This document shows positions 45,187-56,873 of a stretch of DNA of 64,000 nt, piece by piece (within the stretch, counting starts at the first letter, position 1; the number at the start of each line of letters is the position of its first letter). The notes below the pieces were generated by a model. The model was given only the letters and a program-made list of their open reading frames with translations, had not been told where the DNA came from and ran no database searches. The stretch is from Hemileia vastatrix (taxonomy: Eukaryota; Basidiomycota; Pucciniomycetes; Pucciniales; Zaghouaniaceae), in contig JASXTE010000009.1 of assembly GCA_030280995.1 (NCBI GenBank), positions 124,001-188,000 on the forward strand, written 5' to 3'. A program made the position numbers and the translations under genes.

Positions 45187-45249
45187 AGCCTGAAAGAGGC
45201 TTATTCTTTGGAACTCTAATTGATCTTTGTCATTAGCCTGAGAGAGGCT
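45187..45249 (+). other. Tandem stem-loops in the B leader
   Basis: Two small hairpins 48 bp apart, AGCCT-gaaag-AGGCT (45187-45201) and AGCCT-gagag-AGGCT (45235-45249). The other B leader (63894-63957) has the same pair with loop GCAAG. Position between primer-binding site and gag suits an RNA packaging or dimerisation signal; that role is inference. Confidence 0.5.
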
Positions 45250-45292
45250 TGTTTATTTTAACGGTTTTTAAAGCTTTTCTTTACTTATTGAG

Positions 45293-47779
45293 ATGTCTTC
45301 TGCTGTTGCTTCTGGATCTTCTCACCCTCTTACTCCCTCAGTTAGGATTGTTTTTTGGGATGGCTCAAAGTTTGATGGGGAGGAGGTTAAATGGTTCATT
45401 AGCAGGTATGAAGCTGCTGCTGCTGTTGATGGTGCTTCTCATGTGGATATGGTGAAGCAAGTTAGGTTTTTTATTGCTGATAGGGAGGTGGAAAAAGAGG
45501 TTACTGCTATGCAGGCATTCAAGGAAAAGGATTGGGTTAAGCTTTCTAAAGCTATGGTTGATAGATGGGGTGTTAGGTTTACCATGTTGGACCTCAATAA
45601 AATTGTTGGTGACTGGCAAGCAAAGGGTGGTGTTTCTTCTATGGCAGACTTCAAAAAGCTGTGTGTTCAGTTTGATGAAGTGGTTGAGTATCTCATACTG
45701 GTGGATGAGTTAGTGCATGAGAACCAGGCAAAAGATTTGTTTTGGTCAGCATGCAGCAGGGATATTCAAATGGACGTCTTGAAGAATCTTTCAAGAAAAG
45801 ATTTAATGAAGGAACTGCCTAATGGTGAGCAGAAATTTCCCGCTTTGGAGGTTATAAAGGACAACATTCAAGCCCATCTAAAGTTATTGGCGTTGGACAA
45901 ATATCAAGAGTCATGCACTCAATTTGTTAGCAAGGTTAGTGAAGTCTTGGCCAAAAACAACGATATTATGGTCAAAGCCCAGGAGGCCAAGAAGGCACAA
46001 ATGGGACTACCGGCTGCAAAAGTTGATGGTAATGTGGATAATAAGATGGTCGATCATTTGGCCGATTTAATTAAACAGTTAAAAATATTTGTTCAAGAAA
46101 CCCAGAAGGCAAATAAGGCCCCAATCGCTTCTTTGTTGACGTTGACTTCTTATCAATCTAGAGGCTATGAAAGTCAAAATTATAATGGCAATAATAACTG
46201 TAACCGCTTCCCAGGAAATGGGAGAAATGGTGGGGATGGTGGTAGTAGTTATAGAGGTGGCTATGATGAGCCAAAGGTGTGCTCCTATTGTAATAGGAGG
46301 GGGCACAGAGCAACAGTTTGTTTTTCTCTTGATAAGGATATGGATGCTGGGCGGGTTTTATTTGATGGTAAAGTTTATAAATTTCCTGATGGTTTGTTCA
46401 TCAAGCCCAGTGATGGACAGTCTCCTTCTGATTTGGTCAGAAGAAGTTTAATGGCTGAAAGAAGAACCAGATTTGAAGAGTTGACGGATGAAGATGTTAA
46501 TGCCAAGGGTGGTAAAAATGGTAATGGTAATGGTGGTAAAGCTGACAAAGTCAAGGAGAAAGAGGTCAGTAAAGCCACATTTTCTACTTCTTTTGGAGGT
46601 TTAGAGCTGGCAACGGTTGCCCAAGTGGGGGGTAGGTGTATGGCCGGCAAATACGATGTTAATGCTGCTAGAAGAGCAGCTGCTACTAAGGCGAAGAGTA
46701 GCATTCAAAGCCAACTGAGGGCTAATCCTGGCAAGGCCAATAACAAAGTAAACCCTTATTCTAAGGACAAAAATTCTAGTGCTCAAACTGCTTCTAACAA
46801 ATTAAACCCTTACTCTAAGGACGAATTATATAAAATTCAGAAGGGGATTGCTGATATGGGGCCCCCTAGTTATGGCAAGTTTGATTTAAATTGTGAGCCT
46901 ATTCCAGAGGATGATTCGGATTCTGAGGAGGACGTACCGTTGGCGTCTCTACCCAGACAAAGTTTTAGTGGTCCTATCCCAATGGAGGGTGTAAGAAGGA
47001 CTAGCAATGGATCAGGATTAGTGCAAGAAGCTGGTGATGCAGTTTGGGTTATAGAAAGTGAAGATGTTATAATGGGGGGTGAAGATGGCTCGGTTGGACC
47101 TCAAGATGTACCCAGGGCCAAGGTTGTCAAATCAAAGGTCCAGTATGAGTGGCCAGTAGTTTCTGGTCAAGCTAATGTGATGGACATAGTTTTGAATAGG
47201 GTGAATCAACTGCAGATTCCCTTATCTTTGGGGGAGTTATTTACGATTAGTCCGGTGCTTGCTGAAAAGCAAAAGAAGCATTTGACGAGGTGTAAGGTCT
47301 CCACTGGAGAGGTGGAATATATTTGTGAAAATGTTGAAAAGTTTGGGGAAGATGTAGATACGCATTTTTCGGCTCCCCTGGGTTACCTGGTGGTAACTCT
47401 TAACGGTAAAGAAGTAAAGGCCTTGGTCAATTCAGGGTCTCAAATTAATTTAATTTCATTGGAGCAAGCAACGAGTATAGGCTTGAAAATTAAAAGTGGA
47501 ACTGGGGGAAACCTCAGAGGCATTTGAGGGCATGCAACAGAGCTGATGGGCACAGCTGAGCATGTCAGGTTAGGCATTGGTGGATCTGTTGGTAAGGTTC
47601 ACTTTTATGTGGCCAGAGGAGCAGTCAAAACTGTTCTTGGTGGTCCTTTTTTGATGGATTTTGAGGCCAGGATAGGGTTTCAAGCTGGAATGGGGATTAG
47701 TTTGGAAATCACTGGTGAAGATATGTGGAGGTTAAATATGCGGTTAGCCCCTCCTGGAGATGAAGGTTGGGAAACACGG
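45293..47779 (+). pseudogene. Family-B gag-protease, one stop, truncated by fusion
   Basis: ATG at 45293, open for 744 codons to a TGA at 47525, then open again in the same frame to 47779, where it runs into a family-A LTR. Capsid region: RIVFWDGSKFDGEEVKWF (about residues 20-40) and LKNLSRKDLMKELPN. Zinc knuckle C330-X2-C333-X4-H338-X4-C343 is intact. Asn/Gly-rich linkers flank it. The protease loop reads L-V-N-S-G-S-Q with Asn713 where A copies have the catalytic Asp, so protease is predicted inactive. About half of the residues match A gag by eye. Sharp truncation after GDEGWETR. Confidence 0.85.
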
Positions 47780-48316
47780 TGTGGTCTTCCAACATTGGCA
47801 GGGGCCTTTGTTGTGTGATTTGGCGCGGTTTGTGCATGTCTTAATTGACATCTGTTAAGGAATAGGGTATTTTATCTGGTTTTATTCCGTGGATATTGGG
47901 TCTGCAAGTATGTGGGTAATATCATTGGATTGCCCTGGTTTTTCTCTATATTTTATGTCTTGGAGACATTTTTAATATTCTGAGTTTTAAAGGGTCATTT
48001 CCTCATTTTTAATTTATAAAAGATTGCTGTTCAATTTTGTTTTTTGTATTTTATGGGCTAACCTTAAGTCTTAGGGTTAAGTGCTTAGTACCATTGGATA
48101 GAGCTAATTTTTCTCTATATTTCATGTCCCAATGTTGTTATAGTGAAATTCCGTGTTTTAAAGGTTTTAGTAGTTGTAGCTAATTTTTCTAAGTAGATTA
48201 GTGGTTTTTGTTGGTTTTCTGGCTTCAGGGAGGCCGGGCCGCTTCAGGTGGCCTGCCTGCTTCTGTTTTAGGAGGTTGGAGAGCACTTTAGGAGGGTTTT
48301 TTATGCAATTTGGCGG
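47780..48316 (+). repeat. Family-A LTR fragment inside the B mosaic
   Basis: Starts at the exact LTR end TGTGGTCTTCCAACATTGG and covers the first 537 bp to GCAATTTGGCGG, then gives way to the B LTR start. Most similar by eye to the LTRs of A2 and 59516-60599. Confidence 0.88.
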
Positions 48317-49452
48317 TGTGGTAGCCTAAAGTTTAGTATGACACCTAAGTATGTAAATGGAGTTATTACGGCGTGCAAGATTGGCATTATTATTTTTTTT
48401 ATATATAAAAGGGTTTTATTTAATTTATTTGACTTTTAAATATGAAGAAATTGGTCACAAGCGAATGCCTACACAAAAACAATTTATTTTACCGAGAAAA
48501 CTTATTTTTACGGTCTGAAAAATTTATAAGTATCAAGTCGAGTCACTCAAGAACCTTGGGAAGTTTTCCCAGAATTTTTACTATTTTTCTTATACTTTTA
48601 AATGAATTTTAAAGTTTTATAGAAATATTTACGTTTTCAGAAATTACTTAACTTCAATGAATTTTCACGGGGTAATTAGAGCTGCGCAGACTACGTAAAT
48701 TTGTTTGGTATGTAAAGGGGAAGTAGCTCTATTATGTGTAATTTTTCTAGATTTTTTATTATAGTTTTAAGGTTCTAATTCAGTCCGGAAGTCCGGATGG
48801 ACTCCGCTTTGACTCCGTACGGACTCCGTTCCGGCTCCGTATGGACTCTGTACGGGCTCCGGATTGACTCTGGGAGAGCTCTGGAGGGGAAAACTAAGGC
48901 ACGTGACTAGGAATACTTAAGCGCCTCTCAAACTCGAAATTGAGAGGGGGGACACAAAATACAGCTTAATCATTAACCACCACGGTCTCATTTTTTATTA
49001 CTCAACAAATTAAATAAGTTATAATACCCTTATAACATTTATTATTTTTACATAACATTTTAGAAATACAATTCAACAATTTAAATCACACTTCATATAG
49101 GGTATCTTTAGAAAGGTCTTCATCACTGGGACTTGATTATTGCTGTCTCATAAAAATTCAAATTATAATAAAAACATAAAAGTCAATCTTTTCAGATCTT
49201 TCACTGGTACACCTTAATTGTTGTTATCAGTATTTCTTTTCTCAACAGCCACATTCTTTAAATCTCAATAAGCGTTTAACATATCAGGGTTTCATTATTT
49301 TTTAACAATCAGATTCAAGTAGACTGGTTAGCTTAGTGATTTAGAAATCCCATTTTGTTATTTTCATTGGAAGGACGGGGTTTTCAGCTAAATCCACACA
49401 TCTCCTCCAGATTCTGCTTACAGCAAGGCGACTGTAAGAGTTTACCTTACTA
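48317..49452 (+). repeat. LTR family B, copy 2
   Basis: Begins TGTGGTAGCCTAAAG, ends near TTACTA. No purine tract stands before it; an A LTR fragment does. CACGTG at 48900. Confidence 0.88.
48782..48864 (+). promoter_or_regulatory. CGG/CCG-rich block in the B LTR
   Basis: A GC-rich island in AT-rich DNA made of TCCGGA, GACTCCG and CCGTACGG-like units; CCG-TA-CGG at 48815-48822. The block recurs at 63176-63233 and, more decayed, at 44438-44540. CGG/CCG triplets are the usual half-sites of Zn(II)2Cys6 proteins. Position upstream of CACGTG suits an enhancer. Binding is not shown. Confidence 0.45.
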
Positions 49453-49937
49453 TAACAGATGTAAGTGAGGAGGGTCCAGGTGTAACGGGTGTATTTTTGG
49501 AGGTCTGTGGCATGCAAAATGATGGATGGGTATGAGGTCAATGTGAGGAGGAATAATGGATATAAAAGGGGTTGGATTTTGGTTTGACATTTCTCTAGAA
49601 TTAAATTATATAATGTATCTATATTTAATAGTGATAAAGCTTCAAGTTAAATCATTATTATTGTACATTTCCTTATTTTCTTGGTAATCATTTCTAAAAC
49701 TTAAATCTTTGATTATCAAGTCTACAACCCTTTGTGAGATCCTAAGAATATTAATATTATCATTAAATTATATTAAGATTCTTATCAAAAATATCTCGAA
49801 GCATCAGTTCCTCCTTTGAATCATCTTTGAATCACTTCCTCAAAAAATTCCTCTGTTCTTCAAAGAAATTTCTAACTCCACCCTTCATCTCACTTTCAGG
49901 AACACCCTCGACCTTGTGTGTAGGTCCTCCGGTGACA
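49453..49937 (+). other. Unassigned block, possible solo LTR of a fourth family
   Basis: 49460-49937 begins TGTAAGTGAGGAGGG and ends CCGGTGACA, has a TATAAAAGGGG box at 49560-49570 and no coding. It sits between the end of a B LTR and a truncated C LTR. The TG..CA ends and TATA position suggest a 478-bp LTR, but no second copy or target duplication is visible (acaga/aatag). Confidence 0.35.
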
Positions 49938-50377
49938 AATAGGTGTATATGCCTGTTTAGGCGTTGTGAGTCCACTGAATACGTCCATATGACCCAAAAA
50001 AAGCAGAAAACAAAGGTTATAGGCTATTAAGAGGTTAAACCCCACTAATAGACCTAAATATACATAATATAACTACCCATTTCACTGAATATGAGGTTTA
50101 TTTATACATATAAGCTTGTGTATGTCTCTAATTACTTAATATCACTTAAAATAAGTATATTATGACTCCATTAATACCTAAATAAGTATTATTAGGCTAT
50201 GGATAAGCTATCTAAACTACTATAAGTCACATAATAGTGTAATAATTATATATATATGTATTATAACAATATATATGAGTGTTTTAACCTTATCTTTAAT
50301 ATATAAGCTTAATTAATTTAAGGTTATCTTATTTTGATCATAAGAATGACTCAGTCCTTGGAATATCTAGGCTGATA
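49938..50377 (-). repeat. 3' LTR of element C, truncated (440 bp)
   Basis: Matches about the first 440 bp of the 5' LTR (57611-58050). First bases changed from TGTCAG to TATCAG. The remaining 730 bp are replaced by the block ending at 49937. Confidence 0.85.
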
Positions 50378-50388
50378 ACCCCTCACCC
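50378..50388 (-). other. Polypurine tract of element C
   Basis: Minus strand GGGTGAGGGGT immediately before the 3' LTR. Confidence 0.6.
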
Positions 50389-50506
50389 AAAAAAAACAAT
50401 AACAAAAATGTTAAGACATTTCAATTAATAAGTAAGGAGTGAATAGAAAAATGATTTTTAAAATTTCTATGATACATATACTGAATAAACAGTATTATTT
50501 GGACTT

Positions 50507-51253
50507 TTATATTTTCAAGAGCTTTTTAAGGTCAGAGATTTCATTTTCTGGTATCCACTGGTCATATTCACTTGATATATTTTTAAATCTTAATAGATAC
50601 TTATTTCCCTTTTCTTTTGTAAGGTGTCTCTTTTTAAGTATCTTTTCAATTACTGCCTTAACAACTATTTCTTCAAGTTGCTGTTTATGCCTTCCTGATC
50701 TTCTTGAAAATAGAGAAGTATCATTAGAACGGTATGGTTTTATAAGAGAAATGGGAAATACTGGATGTTTTCTATCATATGGTGCATATAGAATAACTTC
50801 AACAGCATTGTTACCAACCATCTTTTTAACTACAAATGGTCCAATGAATGGATACTTCAATTTAACATTACCATTTAAATTGAAATTTAGCGTTGAAATA
50901 AGGACTTCATCACCCTCTTTGAACATTTGTTTTTTATGGGCTTTATCCCATCTTTTCTTTTCATACTCAAAAGCCTTATTTATACATTCTTGAGCATGTT
51001 TTCTGCATAATTCCTGCATCTGAAGAAAAGATTTAGTACCTGGATGAATATCCAATCTAGGTAACTTATTAAGAGTTTTAGCAGGGGTATTAGGTACATA
51101 ACACAACCATAACTCAAATGGCTTTTTGCCAGTGACAGAATGTACTGTACTATTATATGCAAATTCTAAACCTGGGATAAGGGTTACCCAATCATGCGTG
51201 AATTTGTCATTGTCTTTAAAATTAAGACCAAAAGCACAGTATCTTCTTATCAT
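50507..51253 (-). pseudogene. Element C integrase C-terminus with chromodomain-like end
   Basis: Third frame of gag-pol, 248 codons. It carries on from the integrase core after a frameshift at about 51253 (MIRRYCAFGLNFKD), through HDWVTLIPGLEFAYN, KRWDKAHKKQMF and GPFVVKKMVGNNAVEV (SH3-like C-terminal domain). It closes with VEKILKKRHLTKEKGNKYLL and QWIPENEIS, a chromodomain-like fold that in Ty3/gypsy chromoviruses directs integration to chromatin marks. The end lies about 130 bp before the 3' LTR. Confidence 0.85.
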
Positions 51254-51256
51254 ATC

Positions 51257-52555
51257 TTATAAGGTTTGTATAATTCTCTCTGCTAGCCCATCAGTTTGTG
51301 GATGGTGTGCTGTAGAAAGTTTTAATTGACACCCTGAAACATCCATAAGTGATGTCCAGATCTCAGAAGTAAATTTAGGATCTCTGTCAGAAACTATTGC
51401 TTTGGGGAAACCTGCTGTATTTAACATTTGTGTCCACCATAAAAAAGCTAAGTCCTTTGCAGAAACCTCTTTGTGGGTAGGAATAAATTTACACATCATT
51501 GTAAATCTATCTACAATTACCCAGCAGGAGTTATAACTCTTATGCCCTGCTATTGGCAAACCTGTTACAAAGTCCATGTTAATGATTTCCCATGGAGCTT
51601 TTGGTTGCTCAATTTGTTGCAATAAACCAGCTCTTTTTCCTGTTAATCTTTTAGACTTTTGACAAGAATCACATGTTTCAACATATTTCTGAACATCCTC
51701 AGACATGTTAATCCACCAAGCTGTGTTTTTTACTCTGGTTAATGTTTTATGGTAGTCAAAATGACCTGCTAATATATCATCATGACATATACTTAACATT
51801 AACTCCTTCATTGAAGGATGAATTACAATTACATTACTTAATTTTTTCCTGTAATATATAAAACCATCCTCAATGGAACATTTTCCATTTTCTAATGCTT
51901 CTTTATACTTTTGTGGTAATATTTTTATTAAAACATTCATTGAAGCATTAGATAGATCATTTAATATTGTAGTTAATTTACTTAAGTCAGGATCTGAATT
52001 ATAATTATCAAGAATTGATTGCATAAATTCATCCTCAAGATCTACAATATAAATGCCATAAATGTTAATAATCTCTGATTCAGGAACATAAGCAGTATTA
52101 TCATCATTATTAGGCAGAGGTACTCTAGATAACAGATCTACATTAGAGTGCAAGGTTCCTGCTCTATGTGTAATAGTCATCTGGCCTCTGTATTCTTGTA
52201 CAGCTAATTGCCATCTAAACATGTGTCTATTAGGAGTTTTCATGTTTAAGAGTGACTTAACTGCACTACAGTCAGTTATTAACTCAAATTTTTGGTCTTC
52301 AAGGTAATAATGTAGCTTTTCAAGAGCCCATACTACTGCCAAACATTCAAGTTGAGTAGCACCATATTTTAATTCACCACTTCTCAGAGTACGTGAAATA
52401 TAGCAGATTACTACTTCTGACATTTTTCCTTCAATAAGGTGTTTTTGATGCAAAGCAGCACCTAGTCCAATAAAACTTGCATCTGTATATAATACAAAAG
52501 TTAATTGGAAATCTGGTAATCCCAAGATAGGAGCTGTCATTAAACATTCTTTCAA
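51257..52555 (-). pseudogene. Element C RNase H and integrase core
   Basis: Second frame of gag-pol, 432 codons. RNase H: VLYTDASFIGLGAALHQ, YGATQLECLAVVWALEKL, ELITDCSAVKSLL, with D, E and D kept. Integrase: ICHDDILAGHFDYHKT with CDSCQKSKR (H2C2 zinc finger), NMDFVTGLP, IVSDRDPKFTSE and HHPQTDGLAERIIQTL, so the D, D, E triad is complete. Joined to the upstream frame by a one-base deletion in a T-run at about 52555. Confidence 0.9.
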
Positions 52556-55500
52556 CTTATTAAAGCTTGTTGTCTTTCATTATTCCAAATGAAAGCTTCT
52601 GATTTCTTTATCAGTGTGGTCAGTGGTGCAGCAATTGATTGTTGGTTTTTTATATATTGTCTATAATAACCACACATTCCAAGAAAAGATTGTACATCCT
52701 TCACATTTTGAGGAATGCCAATATTCTTTATTGCAGCCACTTTATTTTGGTCTACACATATTTGTAAGCCAGATACAATATGACCAAGCACTTTTAAAGA
52801 TTCAAACCCAAATTTACATTTTTTCAATGCAAGGGTCATTTTTATTTCATCCATTTTCTGAAATACTTTCCTTAAATGGATTAAGTGTTCATCAAAAGAT
52901 TTAGAGAACACTATGATGTCATCAATGTATACCATTAACCATCCCTCAATCATTTCATTATGAAATGTTATATCCATTAACTTCTGAAATACTAATGGAG
53001 CATTTTTTGGTCCAAATGGCATTCTGACATACTTATAAATTCCCATGTGTGTTGTTATCAACAAAAAGTTCTGTGAATTCTTTTCAACAGGAGTTTGATG
53101 GTACCCTTTATTTCCATCTAGGCAACTTATATATTTAGCACCTTTAAGGGTAGCATGTATAGAGGCAATCCTTGGCAAGGGATAAATATCATCTACTGTA
53201 AATGTATTTAATGCTCTATAATCACCGCACAGTCTTGCTTTATCTTGTTCATAAGAAATTAGCACTGGTGATATTACACAATATTTTGGTGTAGTTTCAA
53301 CCTTCTCAAGAATGTTCATTTTTAATAACATCTTAATATAATCCTCTATGTCTTTCCTCTTCATTGGTGAAGCAGGGTATGGTTTCTTTTTAAGACTAGC
53401 AGGAATATTATCCATATCACAGGTTAAACTAATCCTCATTTCATGATCTTTTACAAGGCCAAGTTCATTTGTACCATGTGCAAAAGCCATTGGAAAAGCT
53501 TTAATTAATTCCAAAATATTATCTTTCTCAGTTTCACTTATCTGAGTGCCAAATGATGCTTTTGAAATTTCTGTTTCCAGAATTTCCATCTCATTGGATT
53601 CTCTTCCTTTAGACGGGGAATTTGTTACTGACTCAATGTGTAAGACTGTGTTAAAAGAATTTATTTTAAATTTCCTCATACCATTCATGCCAATTGTAAA
53701 ATTTTTATTAGCAGGGTCTAATTTTACACCAAATATAGTCAGAATATCATTTCCAATGATAAAACAGTTACTACAATTTGTATTATCCATTACTACAAAG
53801 TCACAAGTTACCCTTACATAACCATTTTGGTGTTTAAAGAAAACAGCAGCTTTGTATTTACCAATGGGGTGTAGTACTGATCCAAAACCTCTCCAATTTT
53901 TATTCTGAAGTGGTTCAAGCTTAAACTTATATTCACTATCAATTTTCTGTAATGTATTAGTGGAAACAACTGAACCAGCAGCTCCTGTGCCCAATACTAT
54001 ATTAACACTTTCACCAGAAATGATAGCTGGAACTGTGATAGGTGTCATTCTAAAGTTATCAGCTTGTATATCCTTAATGATTTCAGCATCCTCAAAATTC
54101 ATTAAAGATTCATTTGAGTCCATATTTAATATTGGATTTTCAAAGATGGACAAATCATCTTCCAACATACAGACTTCATTTTCATCACTATATGAGATAT
54201 TGCTGTCATAATCACTTGATTCTTTACTTTTTTCAGTTTCAGTTTCAGATTCACATTGATTTTCAATAATATTTATGTTTTTCTCACATTTGTGACCTTT
54301 TACCCAAGGTTTGTTACACTTATAACAAGTATTTGTTTCATACTTTTTAGGTACTACAGGTGCAGTAGGTTTTTTCTGCTTCTCCTGAAGTGTTTTTGAA
54401 TTCTGAGTTTTTACAGGTTCAACATTTTGTTCATAAGTGGAATACCTTGATTCATACTTATGGTTTAATAATATTTCATTGCAAATATTAATAATGTCAG
54501 AATATTCATTAACATTTAATGTTCTAGCTACAACAATGTCTCTGAAAGATATAGGTAATTTATATATTATCTTATCTTTCCATAAGTTAAAATCCATATG
54601 AGGCTCAATGGCTTTTAATATTTTGTTTAAATTCATTAAAAATACCATAGGTTTGTCACCATTCAACGGATTATACCTAGTCTTCTCATAAAGTCTCTGC
54701 TGAGTAAGCCTGAATTTAGAACCTCCAAATTGTTTTTCAATAAGTTGTTTCAATTCAGCCCAAGAGTAGTCTCTACCCTCACTTAAGACAGCTTCAAACC
54801 ATAATAAAGCAACATCCTTAAATAAAGAAATTAATTTTGATGTTATCACTTCATCTGGTAACTTATATGAGAATTTCAAGTTGTCAATTCTTTGAATAAA
54901 ATGTTGCCAATCAGATCTGGCTTCCCCATCATAAGTTGGGTACTGATCTATCTTAGGCCAGTTCTTCTGATTGGATTTTATCTCACTAATCTTAGGTAAA
55001 TTCAACAACTCATTCACTTTTGATAAATGGTCTTGTATTTCTTCCTGCACGGATTTGTGACTTACATTTTCAGATTTGACACTACCACCAGTTGGTTTTA
55101 ATTGTGGTGGTATAGGGAAGGAATGAGATTCACTTTTGCCAATGAAAGGATTATTATTATATTGATTATACTTATGATTATCCTGGTTCATCAGTAGATT
55201 GGCAGTTTCAACCTCAACTTTAGTTAATCTTTGTAGCAACTCAGAGACACTTTGATTTGTCTGGGCAAAAGATAAATTTGTTCTTGATTCAGTTTTTAAT
55301 AAATGTGTTTCATATAATATTTCTAACTCACAGAATTTGTTTGAAAGGTCATTATATTTATTACTCAATGAATCATATTTAAGAGTTAGAGACAAATGTT
55401 CTTTCTCTAATTCTTTATTACGTGTTGCTAATTGAGAAATGTTCAATGTCAAGGATGAAATTGTATCACTAGTGAGCTTAACTGTCTGTTCCTCACAATC

Positions 55501-56361
55501 AGTCATTCTATTCCACAATGCTGAAACAATTCTATGGACAGTTGGATTATTGTTAAAATATTCCATGTCCTCCTTTTCAATTCTCTCACTCTCCTGTGAA
55601 CTTCTCATCTCACTAGTAGGTGGTTGCAACTGAGGATTAACTGTATTATCATTGTAAATAGTACTGTTATTGTGGACAAAAGACAAGTCAGGTGTATCTA
55701 ATCTAAAACCTAAATTTCTTAAATCCTCCTCTATTTTTTGTACAGATTTAACATCAATAGAATTACCTATATTGTAATTATCATTATTATGTCCAATCTG
55801 AGAGGGTAAGTTACTTACCAAGGGATGGTTGCCAGTCCTGATTTTTGGCACTTTTTTCCCTTGTAAGGGTGAGCTGAGGAAGTCAGATGAGGGGGTGGAT
55901 CCCTGTTGCAACTGTGGCTTGTCCACTGTTGGTGAAACCAGTCCCATTTCCATTTGTCTACCAGGTTTTTCTCCTGGGAGTGAGTGGACCCTCCTTGGGT
56001 AGGGGGTTGCTGATTTGATTGACTGGGCTGGCCTCCCTTTAATTCTGCCATTGCCTGATTCATCTGCTGAAACCCTACCTTGAAATTGTTTTGCAACTGC
56101 TCTACTTCTTTGAACATGAGAGATTTTGATTCTTCCAACTTCAGAACCTGTTTGGACAGGTGGGACAGTTGATCCTGAAGAGGAGGAGATGTCTTTTTTA
56201 TAGTTATCTTTTTTAAGAGGGCGTCCTTTTCCTCTATACTCATGCTTTCTGGCTGGGGGTACTGTTGTCCCTCCATGGTGATGTCCTGGAAAGTTTTTGT
56301 TAGCTTTAGACCTGGTATTATAAGCAGGCTTTTCACTTACACTATCCTGGGGAGCACTCAT
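52552..56361 (-). pseudogene. Element C gag-protease-reverse transcriptase
   Basis: ATG at 56361, open for 1269 codons. Basic N-terminus; a coiled-coil-like stretch (about residues 290-400); a gag core with WPKIDQYPTYDGEARSDWQHF; a zinc knuckle C679-X2-C682-X7-H690-X-C692. The protease loop has L-G-T-G-A with Gly791 in place of the catalytic Asp. RT motifs: ARLCGDYRALNTFT, LDGNKGYHQTPVE, MPFGPKNAPLVFQK, and Y1145-I-D-D. The frame ends at a one-base deletion, then continues at 52555. Apart from this and the protease change it looks recently active. Confidence 0.92.
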
Positions 56362-56873
56362 ATTGTTCAGAATGACAATTTTTTACGTCTACAAAAGGAA
56401 AAAACTATATGGAATTAGTAGACAAATAATATTAGCAATTATATTACTAATAAAAAAGCAATGGAGCTTACCCTGAATTTATATCTTTATTTATTTAAAT
56501 AAAATGTAAGAAAAATTCAAAAAAATCTGTTAAAAATATAATAATAAGTTTAACTAGACCTCTATAAGGATGAATAATTAGCTTACTAATCTTTAGCCAA
56601 ATACCAATTTAATTGGGTGTTATATTGGTGTCCAAATACCAAGTGAAATTGGGTTTATATTGGGTACAGTTACTACTGTAAATATCTAATTTTTTAGGAT
56701 AAAAAATTAGTAAAATTATTTTAAGGGTTCTTTTCCGCAATCAATGAGTTATTATGACCCACTCATATGCAGCAGACCCAAATATTTGGTTAATTTTGAG
56801 CTGTACTAAGGTAAAAATCACGTCCCAAGGCTTATACTAAATAATAAGTAAAATATAAGGAAAGACCCCCAAT
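56362..56873 (-). other. Element C leader
   Basis: AT-rich 5' leader between LTR and gag. No clear tRNA-type primer site: the bases after the LTR are ATTGGGGGTCTTTCC. A TTTTGTAG acceptor-like site lies about 30 nt before the ATG, so a leader intron is possible. Confidence 0.4.

Larger units (their letters stand above)
43979..49452 (+). mobile_element. Family-B retrotransposon mosaic (B1)
   Basis: Two direct B LTRs (43979-45112, 48317-49452) enclose a primer-binding site, a leader, a nearly intact gag-protease frame, and then a family-A LTR fragment (47780-48316) instead of pol. The junctions to the A LTR start and to the second B LTR start are at exact LTR termini. No matching target duplication seen (tctgg before, taaca after). 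Confidence 0.8.

Noticed and set aside
50439..50993. 184-codon plus-strand frame opposite the C integrase end
   Set aside because: Shadow of the chromodomain/integrase coding region; hydrophobic translation without a recognisable domain.
52614..52904. Plus-strand frame opposite the element C RT
   Set aside because: Shadow of the RT coding strand, with no conserved counterpart.
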